A stretch of 64,000 bases of DNA from Methylobacterium sp. AMS5 (GCF_001542815.1 NZ_CP006992.1:2671501-2735500), one strand, 5' to 3'; shown: positions 1 through 10,875, counted from the stretch's first letter. Notes: a model not told the origin generated them from the sequence alone. Numbers and translations: made by a program.

Positions 1-220
1 CTTCATGAGCCGCGATGCCCGCTTCGCCCTGGTCGGCGACGTGGTGTTCCAGGGGTCGGTCGGCCGGACCGACCTTCCCGGCGGCAGCCACGAGCAACTG
101 ATCCGGATGATCCGGGAGAAGGTGCTGCCGCTGGGCGACGACGTCGCCTTCATCCCCGGCCACGGGCCGACCGGAACGCTCGGACAGGAGCGGATGACGA
201 ACCCGTTCCTGCAAGGTTAA
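1..220 (+). CDS. MBL-fold metallo-hydrolase, C-terminal part (cut by window edge)
   Basis: Only the last ~72 codons are present; the frame is open from base 2 and ends at TAA 218-220. The segment reads [18 protein letters not shown] followed by a late [15 protein letters not shown] stretch. This is the C-terminal pattern of glyoxalase-II/YcbL-like metallo-beta-lactamase-fold hydrolases, in which the aspartate of the FxGSxGRxD-type motif region and the late His of PGHGP contribute to the dinuclear metal site. The substrate cannot be inferred from this fragment. The N-terminal HxHxDH motif must lie outside the window. The family call is firm and the function is open. Confidence 0.8.
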   Translation, partial: FMSRDARFALVGDVVFQGSVGRTDLPGGSHEQLIRMIREKVLPLGDDVAFIPGHGPTGTLGQERMTNPFLQG

Positions 221-336
221 AAAAGGTCTGTAGCGTTGCCCGGCTCGCTTCGCCGGCCGCTCACAGGGTGGGGTCAGTCGCGAGCTGCCGGGCCGGCGAT
301 GCGTGTGATGGGAGCGACGATGCGGGAGGGTTCGAT

Positions 337-951
337 TTGAAGGCGTTCGATACCGATCGGATCCGCGTACTCCTCGGTCTCGGAGCCGTGCGCTGCCGGC
401 CTCGCCTATATATCGGCGATACGGAGGACGGAACCGGGTTGCACAACATGGTGCTTGCCACCGTCAACAGTGCGCTCCGCGAGCGCTCCGGCCACCGCGC
501 CGGTTGTGTCCGCGTGACCCTCGACTCCGACGATTCCTGCACCGTCTCCGACGATGGCCCGGGCCTGTCCGCTGACCCGGGCGGCGACGGCGATATCGGC
601 GAGCTGGAAGCCGTGATGACGCGGCTCAACCCGCAGGATCTCGGGGGCGGCCTGGAAAAGGCGGGGCTGTGCGTCGTCAACACGCTGTCGCACTGGTTAC
701 GGATCGAAAGCCGGACCGGGGGCAAGTCGTTCGATCTGGCGTTCCAGCACGGTGTGAAACTCTCGCCCGTCGGGATCCGGACGATCGAGGACGATCTTTG
801 CGGAACGACGATTTCGTTCCGGCCCTCCGCCGATACCTTCACGGAACGACATTTCGATGGTGCGAGGTTGAAGGTCGATCTGGAGGGGCTGTCGCATCGA
901 TCGGGGGTGCGCATCGAATTCAGCGACGCCCGAGGAAACCCCGCAGCCTGA
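337..951 (+). CDS. Degenerate stand-alone GyrB-type ATPase-domain protein
   Basis: About 204 residues align end to end with the first ~215 residues of the gyrB product downstream: IRVL.GL.AVR.RP.LYIGDT.DG.GLH near the start, SDDGPGL, CVVNTLSHWL, and SGVRIEFSDARG near the end. The transducer, TOPRIM and C-terminal domains are absent. Family-critical residues are lost: in the helix corresponding to Gyr[11 protein letters not shown] it reads ATVNSALRER, so the catalytic Glu and the Mg-binding Asn are gone, and the GLHGVG lid motif is GLEKAG. ATP hydrolysis is therefore unlikely. A TTG at 337 preceded by GGGAGGG (325-331) is the best start; a GTG at 268 is possible. It is either a decaying duplicate or a non-catalytic GHKL fold with its own role. 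Confidence 0.65.
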   Translation: MKAFDTDRIRVLLGLGAVRCRPRLYIGDTEDGTGLHNMVLATVNSALRERSGHRAGCVRVTLDSDDSCTVSDDGPGLSADPGGDGDIGELEAVMTRLNPQDLGGGLEKAGLCVVNTLSHWLRIESRTGGKSFDLAFQHGVKLSPVGIRTIEDDLCGTTISFRPSADTFTERHFDGARLKVDLEGLSHRSGVRIEFSDARGNPAA

Positions 952-1100
952 TACTGTCCCTTCGCGCGACGGCGTCATGGACAGCCCTTACGCGCCGTTA
1001 ACGCGATCGGTCCACAACGAGGACGCGACAACGCTTTCCAGACGCGAAAAGCGATGCAAAATCAGGGATGAACGCCTATATGGAATGGGTACCGAGATAG

Positions 1101-3611
<2,511 letters not shown>

Positions 3612-3674
3612 CGTGCGACCCGGATGGCCGGCGACGGCCTCTCGGGTCGATGCGGGTGCCCAGGGCGGCGCGGG

Positions 3675-4382
3675 TCAAGCCCGTGCCGCCGACAATCCGT
3701 TCGGCAGACCTTCGAAGGAATCGACGAGGAAGGCCCGCGCGCGGCTGACGCGGCTCTTGACCGTGCCGACCTGGCAACCGAGCTGCTCGGCCGCTTCCTC
3801 GTAGGTGAAGCCCTCGGCACCGACCAGCAGAAGCGCCTGCCGCTGCGGCAGCGGCAGGGTGCCGATCAAGTTCATCACCATCCGCAGTCCCGCCGCGTGC
3901 TCCTGATCGGGGTGAGCGGTGAGCGTCCCGGCGTGGATGCCGTCGGCATCCTCGACTTCGCGGCGCCCCTTGCGGATCTCGGTATAGAACTGGTTGCGCA
4001 GGATGGTGAACAGCCAGGCCGTGAAGTTCGTGCCCGGCGTGAATCGCTCCCGGTTGGCCCAGGCCTTCACCATCGTCTCCTGAACGAGATCGTCGGCACG
4101 GGTCGGGTTGGCGGTGAGCGAGATCGCGAAGGTGCGCAGCATCGGTAGCGCCTTCACCAGATCGTCGCGGAAGATGGTTTCGACCTGCCCGCCATGGGCG
4201 GCGAGAGCCGTCTCGAACTGTCGCAACAGGGCAGCGAGCGGGCTCGGCAACGGGGCTTGCTCCGCCAGATCGAAGTAGTCCCGCAAGGCGAGAGCCAAGT
4301 GGCGCGGAACGGCTTTTGCCGCTTCGACCCGTATTACACCGGGATCATCCGGCAATTCACTGCGAATCAGTTCGTCGGGCAT
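3675..4382 (-). CDS. EcfG-type (ECF15-like) RNA polymerase sigma factor
   Basis: ECF sigma factor with region 2 (TRADDLVQETMVKAWANRERF, then WLFTILRNQFYTEIRK) and region 4 (LPLPQRQALLLVGAEGFTYEEAAEQLG..VGTVKSRVSRAR). The REVEDADG segment after region 2 is typical of EcfG, the alphaproteobacterial general-stress sigma that recognises GGAAC-N16/17-CGTT and is held by NepR until released by PhyR. The start at 4382 is chosen because GAGGTG lies 9 nt upstream; an ATG at 4430 in the same frame has no ribosome binding site. An N-terminal extension of ~60 residues precedes region 2, which is longer than standard EcfG. No adjacent phyR is present, so it may be a secondary EcfG paralogue. Confidence 0.88.
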   Translation of the reverse strand: MPDELIRSELPDDPGVIRVEAAKAVPRHLALALRDYFDLAEQAPLPSPLAALLRQFETALAAHGGQVETIFRDDLVKALPMLRTFAISLTANPTRADDLVQETMVKAWANRERFTPGTNFTAWLFTILRNQFYTEIRKGRREVEDADGIHAGTLTAHPDQEHAAGLRMVMNLIGTLPLPQRQALLLVGAEGFTYEEAAEQLGCQVGTVKSRVSRARAFLVDSFEGLPNGLSAARA

Positions 4383-4795
4383 CCGAAAGGGCACCTCGGG
4401 ATAGGGCAGGGCGTTTGAAGTAGTCACCATTCGGTAGCAAGTGAAAAATGAACTGATGCTAAACGGCGACGGAAAAAGCCCCAATCCGTTCAAGCAGGCC
4501 GAGCAGACCGCCGGCACAACCCTCAGATATGTTTCGGAGTTTTTCTGAAGGATTGCCGGATCGGGGCATGATGCCGGCCGAATGATTGTGGCGCTCGGCG
4601 ATCTATTTTCAGCTTAGCCGTTTAAACTGCGTCGGACTGGTTCGCTCCGCGCGGATGTGCACCGAAGCGGGGAGCCGACCGCGCCGTCCCGTCGCAAGCC
4701 GGCGATCGGCGCGGCTCCCCTTGGCGGCCACCGTCTGCGGCATAGCTTTGCACGCAACGGCCTGCGGCGGAGCCGGCGGTTCGAGGAGCCCGAGT
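4383..4795. other. Intergenic region between divergent sigma-factor and mscL genes
   Basis: 413 bases without a supportable gene. It must hold the promoters of both divergent genes. It is less GC-rich than the flanks around 4430-4620. I searched by eye for GGAAC-N16/17-CGTT and found none close to the spacing rule, so neither flank shows an obvious EcfG promoter here. Confidence 0.5.
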
Positions 4796-5221
4796 ATGTT
4801 GGAAGAGTTCAAGAAATTTGCGTTGCGCGGCAATGTGGTCGATCTCGCCGTCGGCGTGATCATCGGCGCGGCGTTCGGCGCCATCGTCAATTCGCTGGTT
4901 CAGGACGTCATCATGCCGATCATCGGCGCAGTGACCGGCGGGCTCGATTTCTCGAACTACTACATCCCGCTGTCCTCCAAGGTGCAGGCGGGCCTGCCCT
5001 ATGCCGAGGCGAAGAAGGTCGGAGCGGTGATCGGCTACGGTCAGTTCCTGACGCTCGCCGTCAACTTCACCATCATCGCCTTCGTGCTGTTCATGGTGAT
5101 CCGCGCCATGAACGCCCTGAAATCCCGGGAGGAGGCCAAGCCGAAGCCCGAGGCCGAGGTGCCGGCCGAGGTGAAGCTTTTGGGTGAGATCCGGGACCTG
5201 CTGGCGGCGCGACGGGTATGA
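4796..5221 (+). CDS. mscL: Large-conductance mechanosensitive channel
   Basis: 141 residues, normal MscL length. It opens with [21 protein letters not shown], the conserved N-terminal amphipathic helix and start of TM1. TM1 contains the glycine/alanine pore-lining run [14 protein letters not shown]2 is [23 protein letters not shown]; a charged C-terminal helix ([13 protein letters not shown]) forms the cytoplasmic bundle. MscL is a homopentameric inner-membrane channel that releases solutes on osmotic downshock. The start at 4796 has GAGGAG 9 nt upstream; the open frame extends further upstream but without family similarity. Confidence 0.97.
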   Translation: MLEEFKKFALRGNVVDLAVGVIIGAAFGAIVNSLVQDVIMPIIGAVTGGLDFSNYYIPLSSKVQAGLPYAEAKKVGAVIGYGQFLTLAVNFTIIAFVLFMVIRAMNALKSREEAKPKPEAEVPAEVKLLGEIRDLLAARRV

Positions 5222-5227
5222 ACCGGT

Positions 5228-5518
5228 CTATTTCTTCGGATCACTGGCGTCGGGCGTGACGCCGAAGGCATCGAGAATCCGGTCGAGGGCCTGTTCGACG
5301 GCCTCGGTGCCTTCCTCGTGCGTCTTCAGCCGCGTTTCGAGCCGGCGGAGCTGCGGCTCGAATTCCTGCGGCACGGTGGGTTCGTCGCCGAGGAAGCGCG
5401 GCTCTGGCGCCGGCTCGGTGTAGACGCTCCGGAGTTCATGACCGAGATGGTCACGGACCGACTCCGGTAGCGGCGGGTTTTCGGGAAGGGTTTCGGGCGT
5501 CGTATCGGGGCCGGTCAT
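5228..5518 (-). CDS. Small acidic protein with NepR-like pattern (hypothetical)
   Basis: 96 residues, Pro/Glu-rich, no signal peptide or membrane segment. The centre reads LGHELRSVYTEPAPE followed by VPQEFEPQLRRLETRL. NepR anti-sigma factors have helix 1 as LxxxLRxxY and helix 2 starting VPxRFxxLLxxLE. Both patterns occur here in order, but separated by extra residues (EPRFLGDEPT). This is a pattern resemblance, not a confirmed homology. The gene is convergent with mscL, ~0.85 kb from an EcfG-like sigma gene. Upstream, on the minus strand, GCAAC-N16-CGTT (5560-5584) is one base off the EcfG promoter consensus. It could equally be an unrelated orphan. Confidence 0.6.
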   Translation of the reverse strand: MTGPDTTPETLPENPPLPESVRDHLGHELRSVYTEPAPEPRFLGDEPTVPQEFEPQLRRLETRLKTHEEGTEAVEQALDRILDAFGVTPDASDPKK

Positions 5519-5740
5519 CGTCAGTCCTGCTCGGGCGCAAACACCATCTTGGACGGATAAACGGGCAAACACCTGGAGCGTTGCGTCCGATGTCTTCGCA
5601 TCCCCGCGACAGCATCACGGCGTCTGATCGGACATTGATCTTCGAGGAGAGGGCTGTCGCGCCCGAGCGACGTGCGTCGAGGGACGGCTCAGGTCCGCCG
5701 AAACCGTGATGTGCACTGTGGAACCAAGGGCCGGAACATG

Positions 5741-5771
5741 AAAACGGCCCCGGCAGAGTCTGCCGGGGCCG
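5741..5771 (-). terminator. Rho-independent terminator after the DUF1236 gene
   Basis: Near-perfect inverted repeat CGGCCCCGGCAGA-G-TCTGCCGGGGCCG (5745-5771). On the minus strand it is followed directly by TTTT (5744-5741), which fits termination of transcripts from the minus-strand gene at 5813-6226. The 13-bp GC-rich stem is strong; the T-run is short. Confidence 0.8.
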
Positions 5772-5812
5772 GACGAAGCCGCTCTTTGTGGAGCGGCTCG
5801 TGAAGCGCGTGC

Positions 5813-6226
5813 TTAGTCGAGCACTTCGATGATGCGGTGGCGGCCATCCACGAGCACCGGACGGTCGTTGACCACGGTGTAGCGGGTGCCGCGGGTCACG
5901 TTGTAGTCGTTCGGGACCTCGTAGTAGGTCACGCCCGACGACGGCAGGGTGGAGCCGACGACGACGCGTCCGTCATAATCGTAGGAGCGGACGTTGCGCT
6001 CGCGGACATAGGAGCGGAAGCGCGGGCGATCTTCGACGCCGAGGATGCCGCCGATCGTGCCCGTGGCCGCGCCGACCGCGCCACCGACGATGCCGCCGAT
6101 CGGACCAGCCGCATCGGAGCCTTCCTGGGCGCCACGTTCGGCACCGCGCAGGGTACCCTGAGCCTGGGCTGCCATCGGCAGCGCGAGGGCGATGGCCGAA
6201 GCGGCGAGAAGGGTCTTGATCTTCAT
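5813..6226 (-). CDS. DUF1236-family exported protein
   Basis: 137 residues. The N-terminus MKIKTLLAASAIALALPMAAQAQ is a Sec signal peptide with AQA cleavage. A Gly-rich linker (GPIGGIVGGAVGAATGTIGGILG) follows. The C-terminal half, ending VVNDRPVLVDGRHRIIEVLD, matches the DUF1236 pattern of small periplasmic proteins common in Rhizobiales, with the typical YTVVNDRPVLVD core. No function is established for the family. It stands alone, with its own terminator downstream. Confidence 0.85.
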   Translation of the reverse strand: MKIKTLLAASAIALALPMAAQAQGTLRGAERGAQEGSDAAGPIGGIVGGAVGAATGTIGGILGVEDRPRFRSYVRERNVRSYDYDGRVVVGSTLPSSGVTYYEVPNDYNVTRGTRYTVVNDRPVLVDGRHRIIEVLD

Positions 6227-6407
6227 GCGAGGATCTCCGTCGTTGTGAGGTCCGCTGCGAGCCGACGCAGCGAAGCATGGCCCAGTAACGCCGCAGCCTG
6301 GAATTCGGATGCATGGAAAATCGAGAAAGGCCGAGATTGCCCCTCGATGCCCGGAAAGGAGGCGGATCTCGCGAAAGCTGCCGCCGGCGCGATTGAATTT
6401 TTCGATC

Positions 6408-7589
6408 TCAGCCCGGCGCGCGGTCGGAAAGGAACCGGTTCATCCGCTCCAGCGCCCGGGCGATGTTCTCGGCAGAGTTGGCGTAGGACAGCCGAAGGTA
6501 GCCCTCGCCGTGCACGCCGAAATCAGGGCCGCCGATCACCGCGACGCCGGCTTCGTCCAATAGCGCGGTCGCCAGGGACTTGGCCTTCCACCCCGTGCGA
6601 GCGATGTTCGGGAAAGCGTAGAAGGCGCCCTTGGGCGTGATGCACGAGACGTTCGGCAAGCCGTTCAGCCCGTCCACGACGAGGCTTCGACGCCGATCGA
6701 ACGCGGCGACCATCGCGGCGACACAGTCCTGCGGTCCGTCGAGGGCGGCGATGCCGGCCCATTGCGTGGCGGCGTTCACGCAGGAGAAGGAGTTCACGGC
6801 GAGCTTGCGGGCGGCGTCGTAGAGCGGCTTCGGCCAGACCGACCACCCGAGCCGCCACCCCGTCATCGCGTAGGTCTTCGAGGCGCCGTCGAGCGCGATC
6901 AGCCGGTCGCGGATCTCGGGATAGGCGAGGAGCGAGACATGCGCCTCCCCGTCATAGGTCATGGAGCCGTAGATCTCGTCGGACAGCACCGCGATGCCCG
7001 GATGGGCGGCGAGACCTCGCACGAGGGCGTCGATCTCGGCCTTCGGCGTGACGCCGCCGGTCGGGTTGGCCGGCGAGTTGACGATCAGGAGGCGTGTGCG
7101 CTCCGTGATCAGCGAGAGTGTCTCCTCCGCCGAGAAGGCGAAGCCGTTGGCCTCGCGGATCGGCACCGGCACCGGGGTTGCCCCGGTGAACGCGATCATC
7201 GAGCGGTAGATCGGGAAGCCTGGATCGGGATACAGGATCTCGGCACCGGGCTCGCCGAACATCAGGATCGCCATGAACATGGTGACCTTGCCGCCCGGCA
7301 CGATCATCACCGCATCGGGCGAGACCTCGACTCCGTGGCGGCGATGGAGGTCCCGCGCCACCGCCTCACGGAGCGGAGGGATGCCGATGGCCGGCGTGTA
7401 GCCGTGATGGCCGTCGCGCAGAGCCTTGATGCCGGCCTCGACGATATGGGCCGGCGTGGCGAAGTCGGGCTGGCCGATGCCGAGATTGACGATGTCGCGG
7501 CCCTGCGCCGCGAGCGCGCTCGCACGGGCGAGAACGGCGAAGGCGTTCTCCTCGCCGATCCGATCGAAGGAGGGCACGACACGCAGCAT
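6408..7589 (-). CDS. Class I/II PLP-dependent aminotransferase (aspartate-aminotransferase-like)
   Basis: 393 residues, full length. Fold-type I features: NLGIGQPDFATP near 36; the Tyr of GYTP near 65; VNSPANPTGG near 170 (substrate-carboxylate region); LSDEIYGSMTYDG near 205 (Asp/Tyr to PLP); SKTYAMTGWRLGW near 237 carrying the Schiff-base Lys; and the C-terminal GEGYLRLSYANS arginine motif. These place it in the aspartate/alanine aminotransferase group. Amino-acid specificity cannot be read from sequence. It is followed upstream on the same strand by a small membrane-protein gene, with a dispersed repeat in between. Confidence 0.93.
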   Translation of the reverse strand: MLRVVPSFDRIGEENAFAVLARASALAAQGRDIVNLGIGQPDFATPAHIVEAGIKALRDGHHGYTPAIGIPPLREAVARDLHRRHGVEVSPDAVMIVPGGKVTMFMAILMFGEPGAEILYPDPGFPIYRSMIAFTGATPVPVPIREANGFAFSAEETLSLITERTRLLIVNSPANPTGGVTPKAEIDALVRGLAAHPGIAVLSDEIYGSMTYDGEAHVSLLAYPEIRDRLIALDGASKTYAMTGWRLGWSVWPKPLYDAARKLAVNSFSCVNAATQWAGIAALDGPQDCVAAMVAAFDRRRSLVVDGLNGLPNVSCITPKGAFYAFPNIARTGWKAKSLATALLDEAGVAVIGGPDFGVHGEGYLRLSYANSAENIARALERMNRFLSDRAPG

Positions 7590-7634
7590 GGCCTCGACCT
7601 TCCGTCAGACGCCGGTCGGTGCCGGGATTCGGCA

Positions 7635-7710
7635 GCGCCTCACGAAACGCCCGTTTGCCGAAAGTGCCTCATGGGGCACGGCCGAGCGGCGGGCGTTTCG
7701 TGAGAGATGC
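7635..7710 (-). repeat. Divergent copy (D) of the 77-bp stop-codon-abutting repeat
   Basis: 76 bp. Read on the minus strand it starts GCATCTCTCACGAAACGCCCG and ends CGGGCGTTTCGTGAGGCGC, so the ends form a long inverted repeat. It has the same layout and length as the three closer copies at 19898, 39104 and 57910. Where those have AAAACTCCCG/CGGGAGTTTT it has GAAACGCCCG/CGGGCGTTTC, so both arms changed together. The interior is unrelated. It begins exactly after the stop codon (7711-7713) of the upstream minus-strand gene. Confidence 0.7.
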
Positions 7711-7902
7711 TCAGCCGTGGGTGCGCGCGGCGAGGCGGCTCGCGGCGAAGGAGATCGCGCCGCCGACGACGAACAGGATCGCGAAGGTCTTGACCGCTGC
7801 GTAGAACAGGGCCGGCTCGATCCCGGTATCCGTGAAGAGAACGGCGCAGACGGCTGCGATCGGAAGGAGCAGCACGACGGAAAGCGGCACCAGCGGGTTC
7901 AT
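7711..7902 (-). CDS. Small two-helix membrane protein, unknown function
   Basis: 63 residues: MNPLVPLSVVLLLPIAAVCAVLF forms one hydrophobic helix, a short polar turn (TDTGIEP) follows, then ALFYAAVKTFAILFVVGGAISFAA forms a second, and the tail is RLAARTHG. Nothing identifies a family. It is transcribed on the same strand as the aminotransferase, with a palindromic repeat starting right after its stop codon. The hydrophobic pattern and normal codon use support a real gene. Confidence 0.7.
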   Translation of the reverse strand: MNPLVPLSVVLLLPIAAVCAVLFTDTGIEPALFYAAVKTFAILFVVGGAISFAASRLAARTHG

Positions 7903-8028
7903 TCGACGTCACTCGCGTTCGTTGAGGGACCGCAGCGCGGCCCGAAGAATAATGCGAAGCGGTCTTAGCATCGCCGTTCCGCCGGAGGAAACTCCCGCAG
8001 CTTCAGAATCTCCGATCGATCCGCCAGG

Positions 8029-8096
8029 GTTTCGGTCGCGCAAGTGTTTCGGTCGGGCAAGCGTTTCGATCAGGTGAGCGTTTCGATCAGGCGGGG
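8029..8096. repeat. Four tandem 17-bp units at the end of a histidine kinase gene
   Basis: Units: GTTTCGGTCGCGCAAGT, GTTTCGGTCGGGCAAGC, GTTTCGATCAGGTGAGC, GTTTCGATCAGGCGGGG (8029-8096). The last unit contains the stop codon of the minus-strand histidine kinase (8087-8089), so the array is the start of its 3' untranslated region. No function is evident; slippage duplication is the simplest origin. Confidence 0.75.
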
Positions 8097-9493
8097 ATGC
8101 GCACCGTCGCCCGCAATCCGCCGAGTGGGCTGTCGTGCAGGCTGACATCGCCGCCATGCGCCCGAGCGATATCGCGGGCGATGGCGAGACCGAGCCCGGA
8201 GCCGCCGGCATCCTGGCGCGCATCGTCGAGACGCACGAACGGCTTGAACACGTCCTCGCGGCTCTCCGGCGGGATGCCGGGCCCGTCGTCGTCGATCGCG
8301 ACGAGGAAGGCGCGATGTTCGCGTTTGCCCGAGATCGCCACGGTGTCGGCATAGCGGGCGGCGTTGGCGGCGAGGTTGAACAGGCAGCGGCGCATCGCAT
8401 CGGGCCGCACCGTGACGAGCGGGCTGCCCTCGATCTCCACCGCCTCGACATGGGCGCCGAGCCGCTCGACGTCGCTGCGCAGATCCTCCAGCACGGTTCG
8501 CATGTCGGTCTCGGCGGCGGTCTCGGCGGAATCACCCCGCGCGAAGGCGAGATAGCCCTCGAGCATCCGGCTCATCTCGTCCACGTCGCGCTGGAGATCC
8601 TCCACCTCCGGCGTCTGCTCGACCAGGGCGAGCGAGAGCTTGAAGCGGGTGATGATGGTGCGCAGGTCGTGGCTCACCCCGTTGAGCATCGCCGTGCGCT
8701 GCTCCATGGCGCGCTCGATGCGGCGCTTCATCTCGATGAAGGCGTGCCCGGCCTGCCGGACCTCGCGGGCGCCGCGAGGCTTGAACTCGATCTCGCGGCC
8801 CTTGCCGAACCCCTCGGCCACCGCCGACAGCCGCAGGATCGGCTTGATCTGGTTGCGCAGGAACAGGATCGCCACGCCGAGCAGCACCAGCGAGGATCCG
8901 GTCATCCAGAGCAGGAAGATGTGCGAGTTCGAGGCGTAGGCCTGATTGCGCCGGGCGGTGACCCGCATCACGCCCTCGGGGATCGCCACGCGGATCTCGA
9001 TGAGGTTCGAGCGCCCCACCGTGTCGATCCAGAACGGGCGGCGGATCTGACGGCGGATCTCTTCCGACAAGACCTCGTCGAGAATCGAGAAGAACGGGCG
9101 CGGCCCCGGATTCGGCAGCTTGGCGCCTTTCAGGATGTCGATGTCGAGGTTCAGCCGCTCCCCGGCGATGCGCGAGAGCGTCTCCGCGTTCCGGTCCTGC
9201 GGATAGGACTCGTAGATGTCCATCAGCGCAGCGACGTCGGCGGTCACGGCCGCCGACAGCCGGCGGGTCACGAGCTGCCAGTGCCGCTCCATGAAGGTGT
9301 AGGCGATCACCGATTGCAGCAGCACCATCGGCGCGATGATGATGATCAGCGAGCGGGCGTAGAGGCCCTTCGGCAAGGCGTCGCCGATGGCGCGGCTGAG
9401 GCGCCGCCAGATTTTCCGAACGCGACCGAACGCCCCGGCGAGGGTGCCGGTTCGAGACGGTGCGGTCGCGGAGGGGCGGACGGGGGCCGCCAT
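8087..9493 (-). CDS. Sensor histidine kinase, EnvZ-like, third gene of a MarR-OmpR-HK operon
   Basis: 468 residues from ATG 9493, which lies 7 nt after the response regulator's stop. Domains: TM1 (about 48-68), a ~120-residue periplasmic region, TM2 (about 192-213), HAMP (to ~265), HisKA with VSHDLRT (phospho-His about 275), then an HATPase with NLAANAARYA (N box), DDGPGIP (G1) and GSGLGLAIA (G2). It autophosphorylates and passes phosphate to the OmpR-type regulator encoded just upstream. The signal is unknown. Its stop codon lies inside a tandem 17-bp repeat. Confidence 0.93.
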   Translation of the reverse strand: MAAPVRPSATAPSRTGTLAGAFGRVRKIWRRLSRAIGDALPKGLYARSLIIIIAPMVLLQSVIAYTFMERHWQLVTRRLSAAVTADVAALMDIYESYPQDRNAETLSRIAGERLNLDIDILKGAKLPNPGPRPFFSILDEVLSEEIRRQIRRPFWIDTVGRSNLIEIRVAIPEGVMRVTARRNQAYASNSHIFLLWMTGSSLVLLGVAILFLRNQIKPILRLSAVAEGFGKGREIEFKPRGAREVRQAGHAFIEMKRRIERAMEQRTAMLNGVSHDLRTIITRFKLSLALVEQTPEVEDLQRDVDEMSRMLEGYLAFARGDSAETAAETDMRTVLEDLRSDVERLGAHVEAVEIEGSPLVTVRPDAMRRCLFNLAANAARYADTVAISGKREHRAFLVAIDDDGPGIPPESREDVFKPFVRLDDARQDAGGSGLGLAIARDIARAHGGDVSLHDSPLGGLRATVRIPA

Positions 9494-9500
9494 GAAGGCC

Positions 9501-10229
9501 TCAATCGATGGCGAGGCGGTAGCCGACGCCGCGAACGGTGTGCAGGAAGCTCGGATTGGCCGGGTCCGGCTCGATCTTACGGCGCAGACGGTTGATCTGC
9601 ACGTCGATGGTGCGCTCGGCTGCCAATCCGCCGTTGCCCGCGAGTGTCTCGCGTTCGACATTGCCGCCGCGCGCCTGGGACAGCATGGTCAGGATTTCGC
9701 GCTCGCGCTCGGTGATCTTCACTGGCTCGTTCTCGCGCCGCAGCTCACCCCGGTCGGCGCGGAAGCTGAAGGGGCCGAAGCTGACAGCCCCTTCGCCCGA
9801 GAAACGGGCATCCGGCAGGGCAGCGTGGCGGCGGATGATGTTGTTGAGCCGCAGGATCAGCTCGCGCGGCTCGAAGGGCTTGGGCAGATAGTCGTCGGCG
9901 CCGATCTCCAGGCCCGTGACCCGGTCGTTGGGGTTGGAGCGGGCCGTCAGCATCAGGATCGGCACGCGTGAGGTCTCGCGCACCGAGCGGGCATAATCGA
10001 AACCGCTCTCGCCGGGCATCATCACGTCGAGCACGAGCGCGTCGAACACGAAGCACTGGCCACGGCTGCGCGCCTCGGCCGCGTTCGCCGCGGCGGTGAC
10101 CCGGAAACCCTGCTCCGAGAGGAAGCGGGACAGGAGTTCGCGCACCCGCCGGTCGTCATCGACCAGTAGGATGTGGGGCGCGTGGTCGGGAAGCTCGGGG
10201 CGCGCCTTGAGGGCGCTTTCGGCCGACAT
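9501..10229 (-). CDS. OmpR-family response regulator (PetR-like position)
   Basis: 242 residues. The receiver has the acidic pair in LLVDDD (about 24-26), phospho-acceptor Asp68 in [12 protein letters not shown], Thr near 95 and Lys117 in YLPKPF. The C-terminal winged helix of OmpR type ends [28 protein letters not shown]. Its ATG overlaps the stop of the MarR gene (TGATG), so translation is coupled. In other alphaproteobacteria (petP-petR of Rhodobacter capsulatus) a MarR gene also precedes an OmpR-type regulator gene. Here the kinase is adjacent, so partner assignment is clear. The target genes are not visible. Confidence 0.93.
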   Translation of the reverse strand: MSAESALKARPELPDHAPHILLVDDDRRVRELLSRFLSEQGFRVTAAANAAEARSRGQCFVFDALVLDVMMPGESGFDYARSVRETSRVPILMLTARSNPNDRVTGLEIGADDYLPKPFEPRELILRLNNIIRRHAALPDARFSGEGAVSFGPFSFRADRGELRRENEPVKITEREREILTMLSQARGGNVERETLAGNGGLAAERTIDVQINRLRRKIEPDPANPSFLHTVRGVGYRLAID

Positions 10230-10792
10230 CAGGCGCGCCCCGTCGTGCGGCGCGCCATCAGCCGACGGATCGCGGCGCGCTCGGCCGGCTCGATCATCGC
10301 GAGCAGGAAATCCTGGGCGGAGGCCGCTCGGGCCTCGCGTCCGCTCTCGGCCTCGTCGTCCACGGAGGGCGCGTCGAGCGCCCGCACGATCCGGCGGACC
10401 TGAACCCGCGTCAGGTCGGCCGTCAGCGCCCGGCCGGACGGGGTGCAGAACAGGAGCCGCTGGCGCCGGTCGCTCGTGCCGGTCTGCTGCTCGACATAGC
10501 CCTGATCGATCAAATCCTTGAGTACCCGGTTGAGGCTCTGTTTGGTGATGCGCAGGATATCGAGGAGTTCGGCGATGGTGAGGCCGGGATAGCGATCGAC
10601 GAAGTGAAGCACCCGGTGATGCGCCCGGCCGAAGCCGTACTGCGCCAGGATCCGGTCGGGATCACCGACGAAATCGCGATAGGCGAAGAACAGAAGCTCG
10701 ATCAAATCGTCGCTGTCACCCCCCGTCTCGTGGCAAGCTGGGCGAGGAGTTTCACAGGAAGCTTGTAGCGCCGTGTCGGCGTCTGGCGTCAT
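10229..10792 (-). CDS. MarR-family transcriptional regulator (PetP-like position)
   Basis: 187 residues from ATG 10792; a TTG at 10840 would add 16 residues without visible similarity. The winged helix spans about residues 50-130: [40 protein letters not shown] (helix-turn-helix) and the wing [18 protein letters not shown]. This is the MarR layout, a dimeric repressor or activator. It is first in the operon with the response regulator and kinase, and divergent from ilvE, so it could regulate either or both. The shared 244-bp gap holds a GTCA-N7-TGAC inverted repeat. Confidence 0.88.
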   Translation of the reverse strand: MTPDADTALQASCETPRPACHETGGDSDDLIELLFFAYRDFVGDPDRILAQYGFGRAHHRVLHFVDRYPGLTIAELLDILRITKQSLNRVLKDLIDQGYVEQQTGTSDRRQRLLFCTPSGRALTADLTRVQVRRIVRALDAPSVDDEAESGREARAASAQDFLLAMIEPAERAAIRRLMARRTTGRA

Positions 10793-10875
10793 CGCACGGC
10801 TCACGTCGTGAAAACCTCGTAGGACGTCGGTCGATCGCAAGGCTTCGGGCAGCCCTGGAAGCCTCGGGAAGATAA

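Noticed and set aside
4586..4795. MscL with a 70-residue N-terminal extension
   Set aside because: The extension has no similarity; ATG 4796 with GAGGAG upstream fits the family N-terminus.
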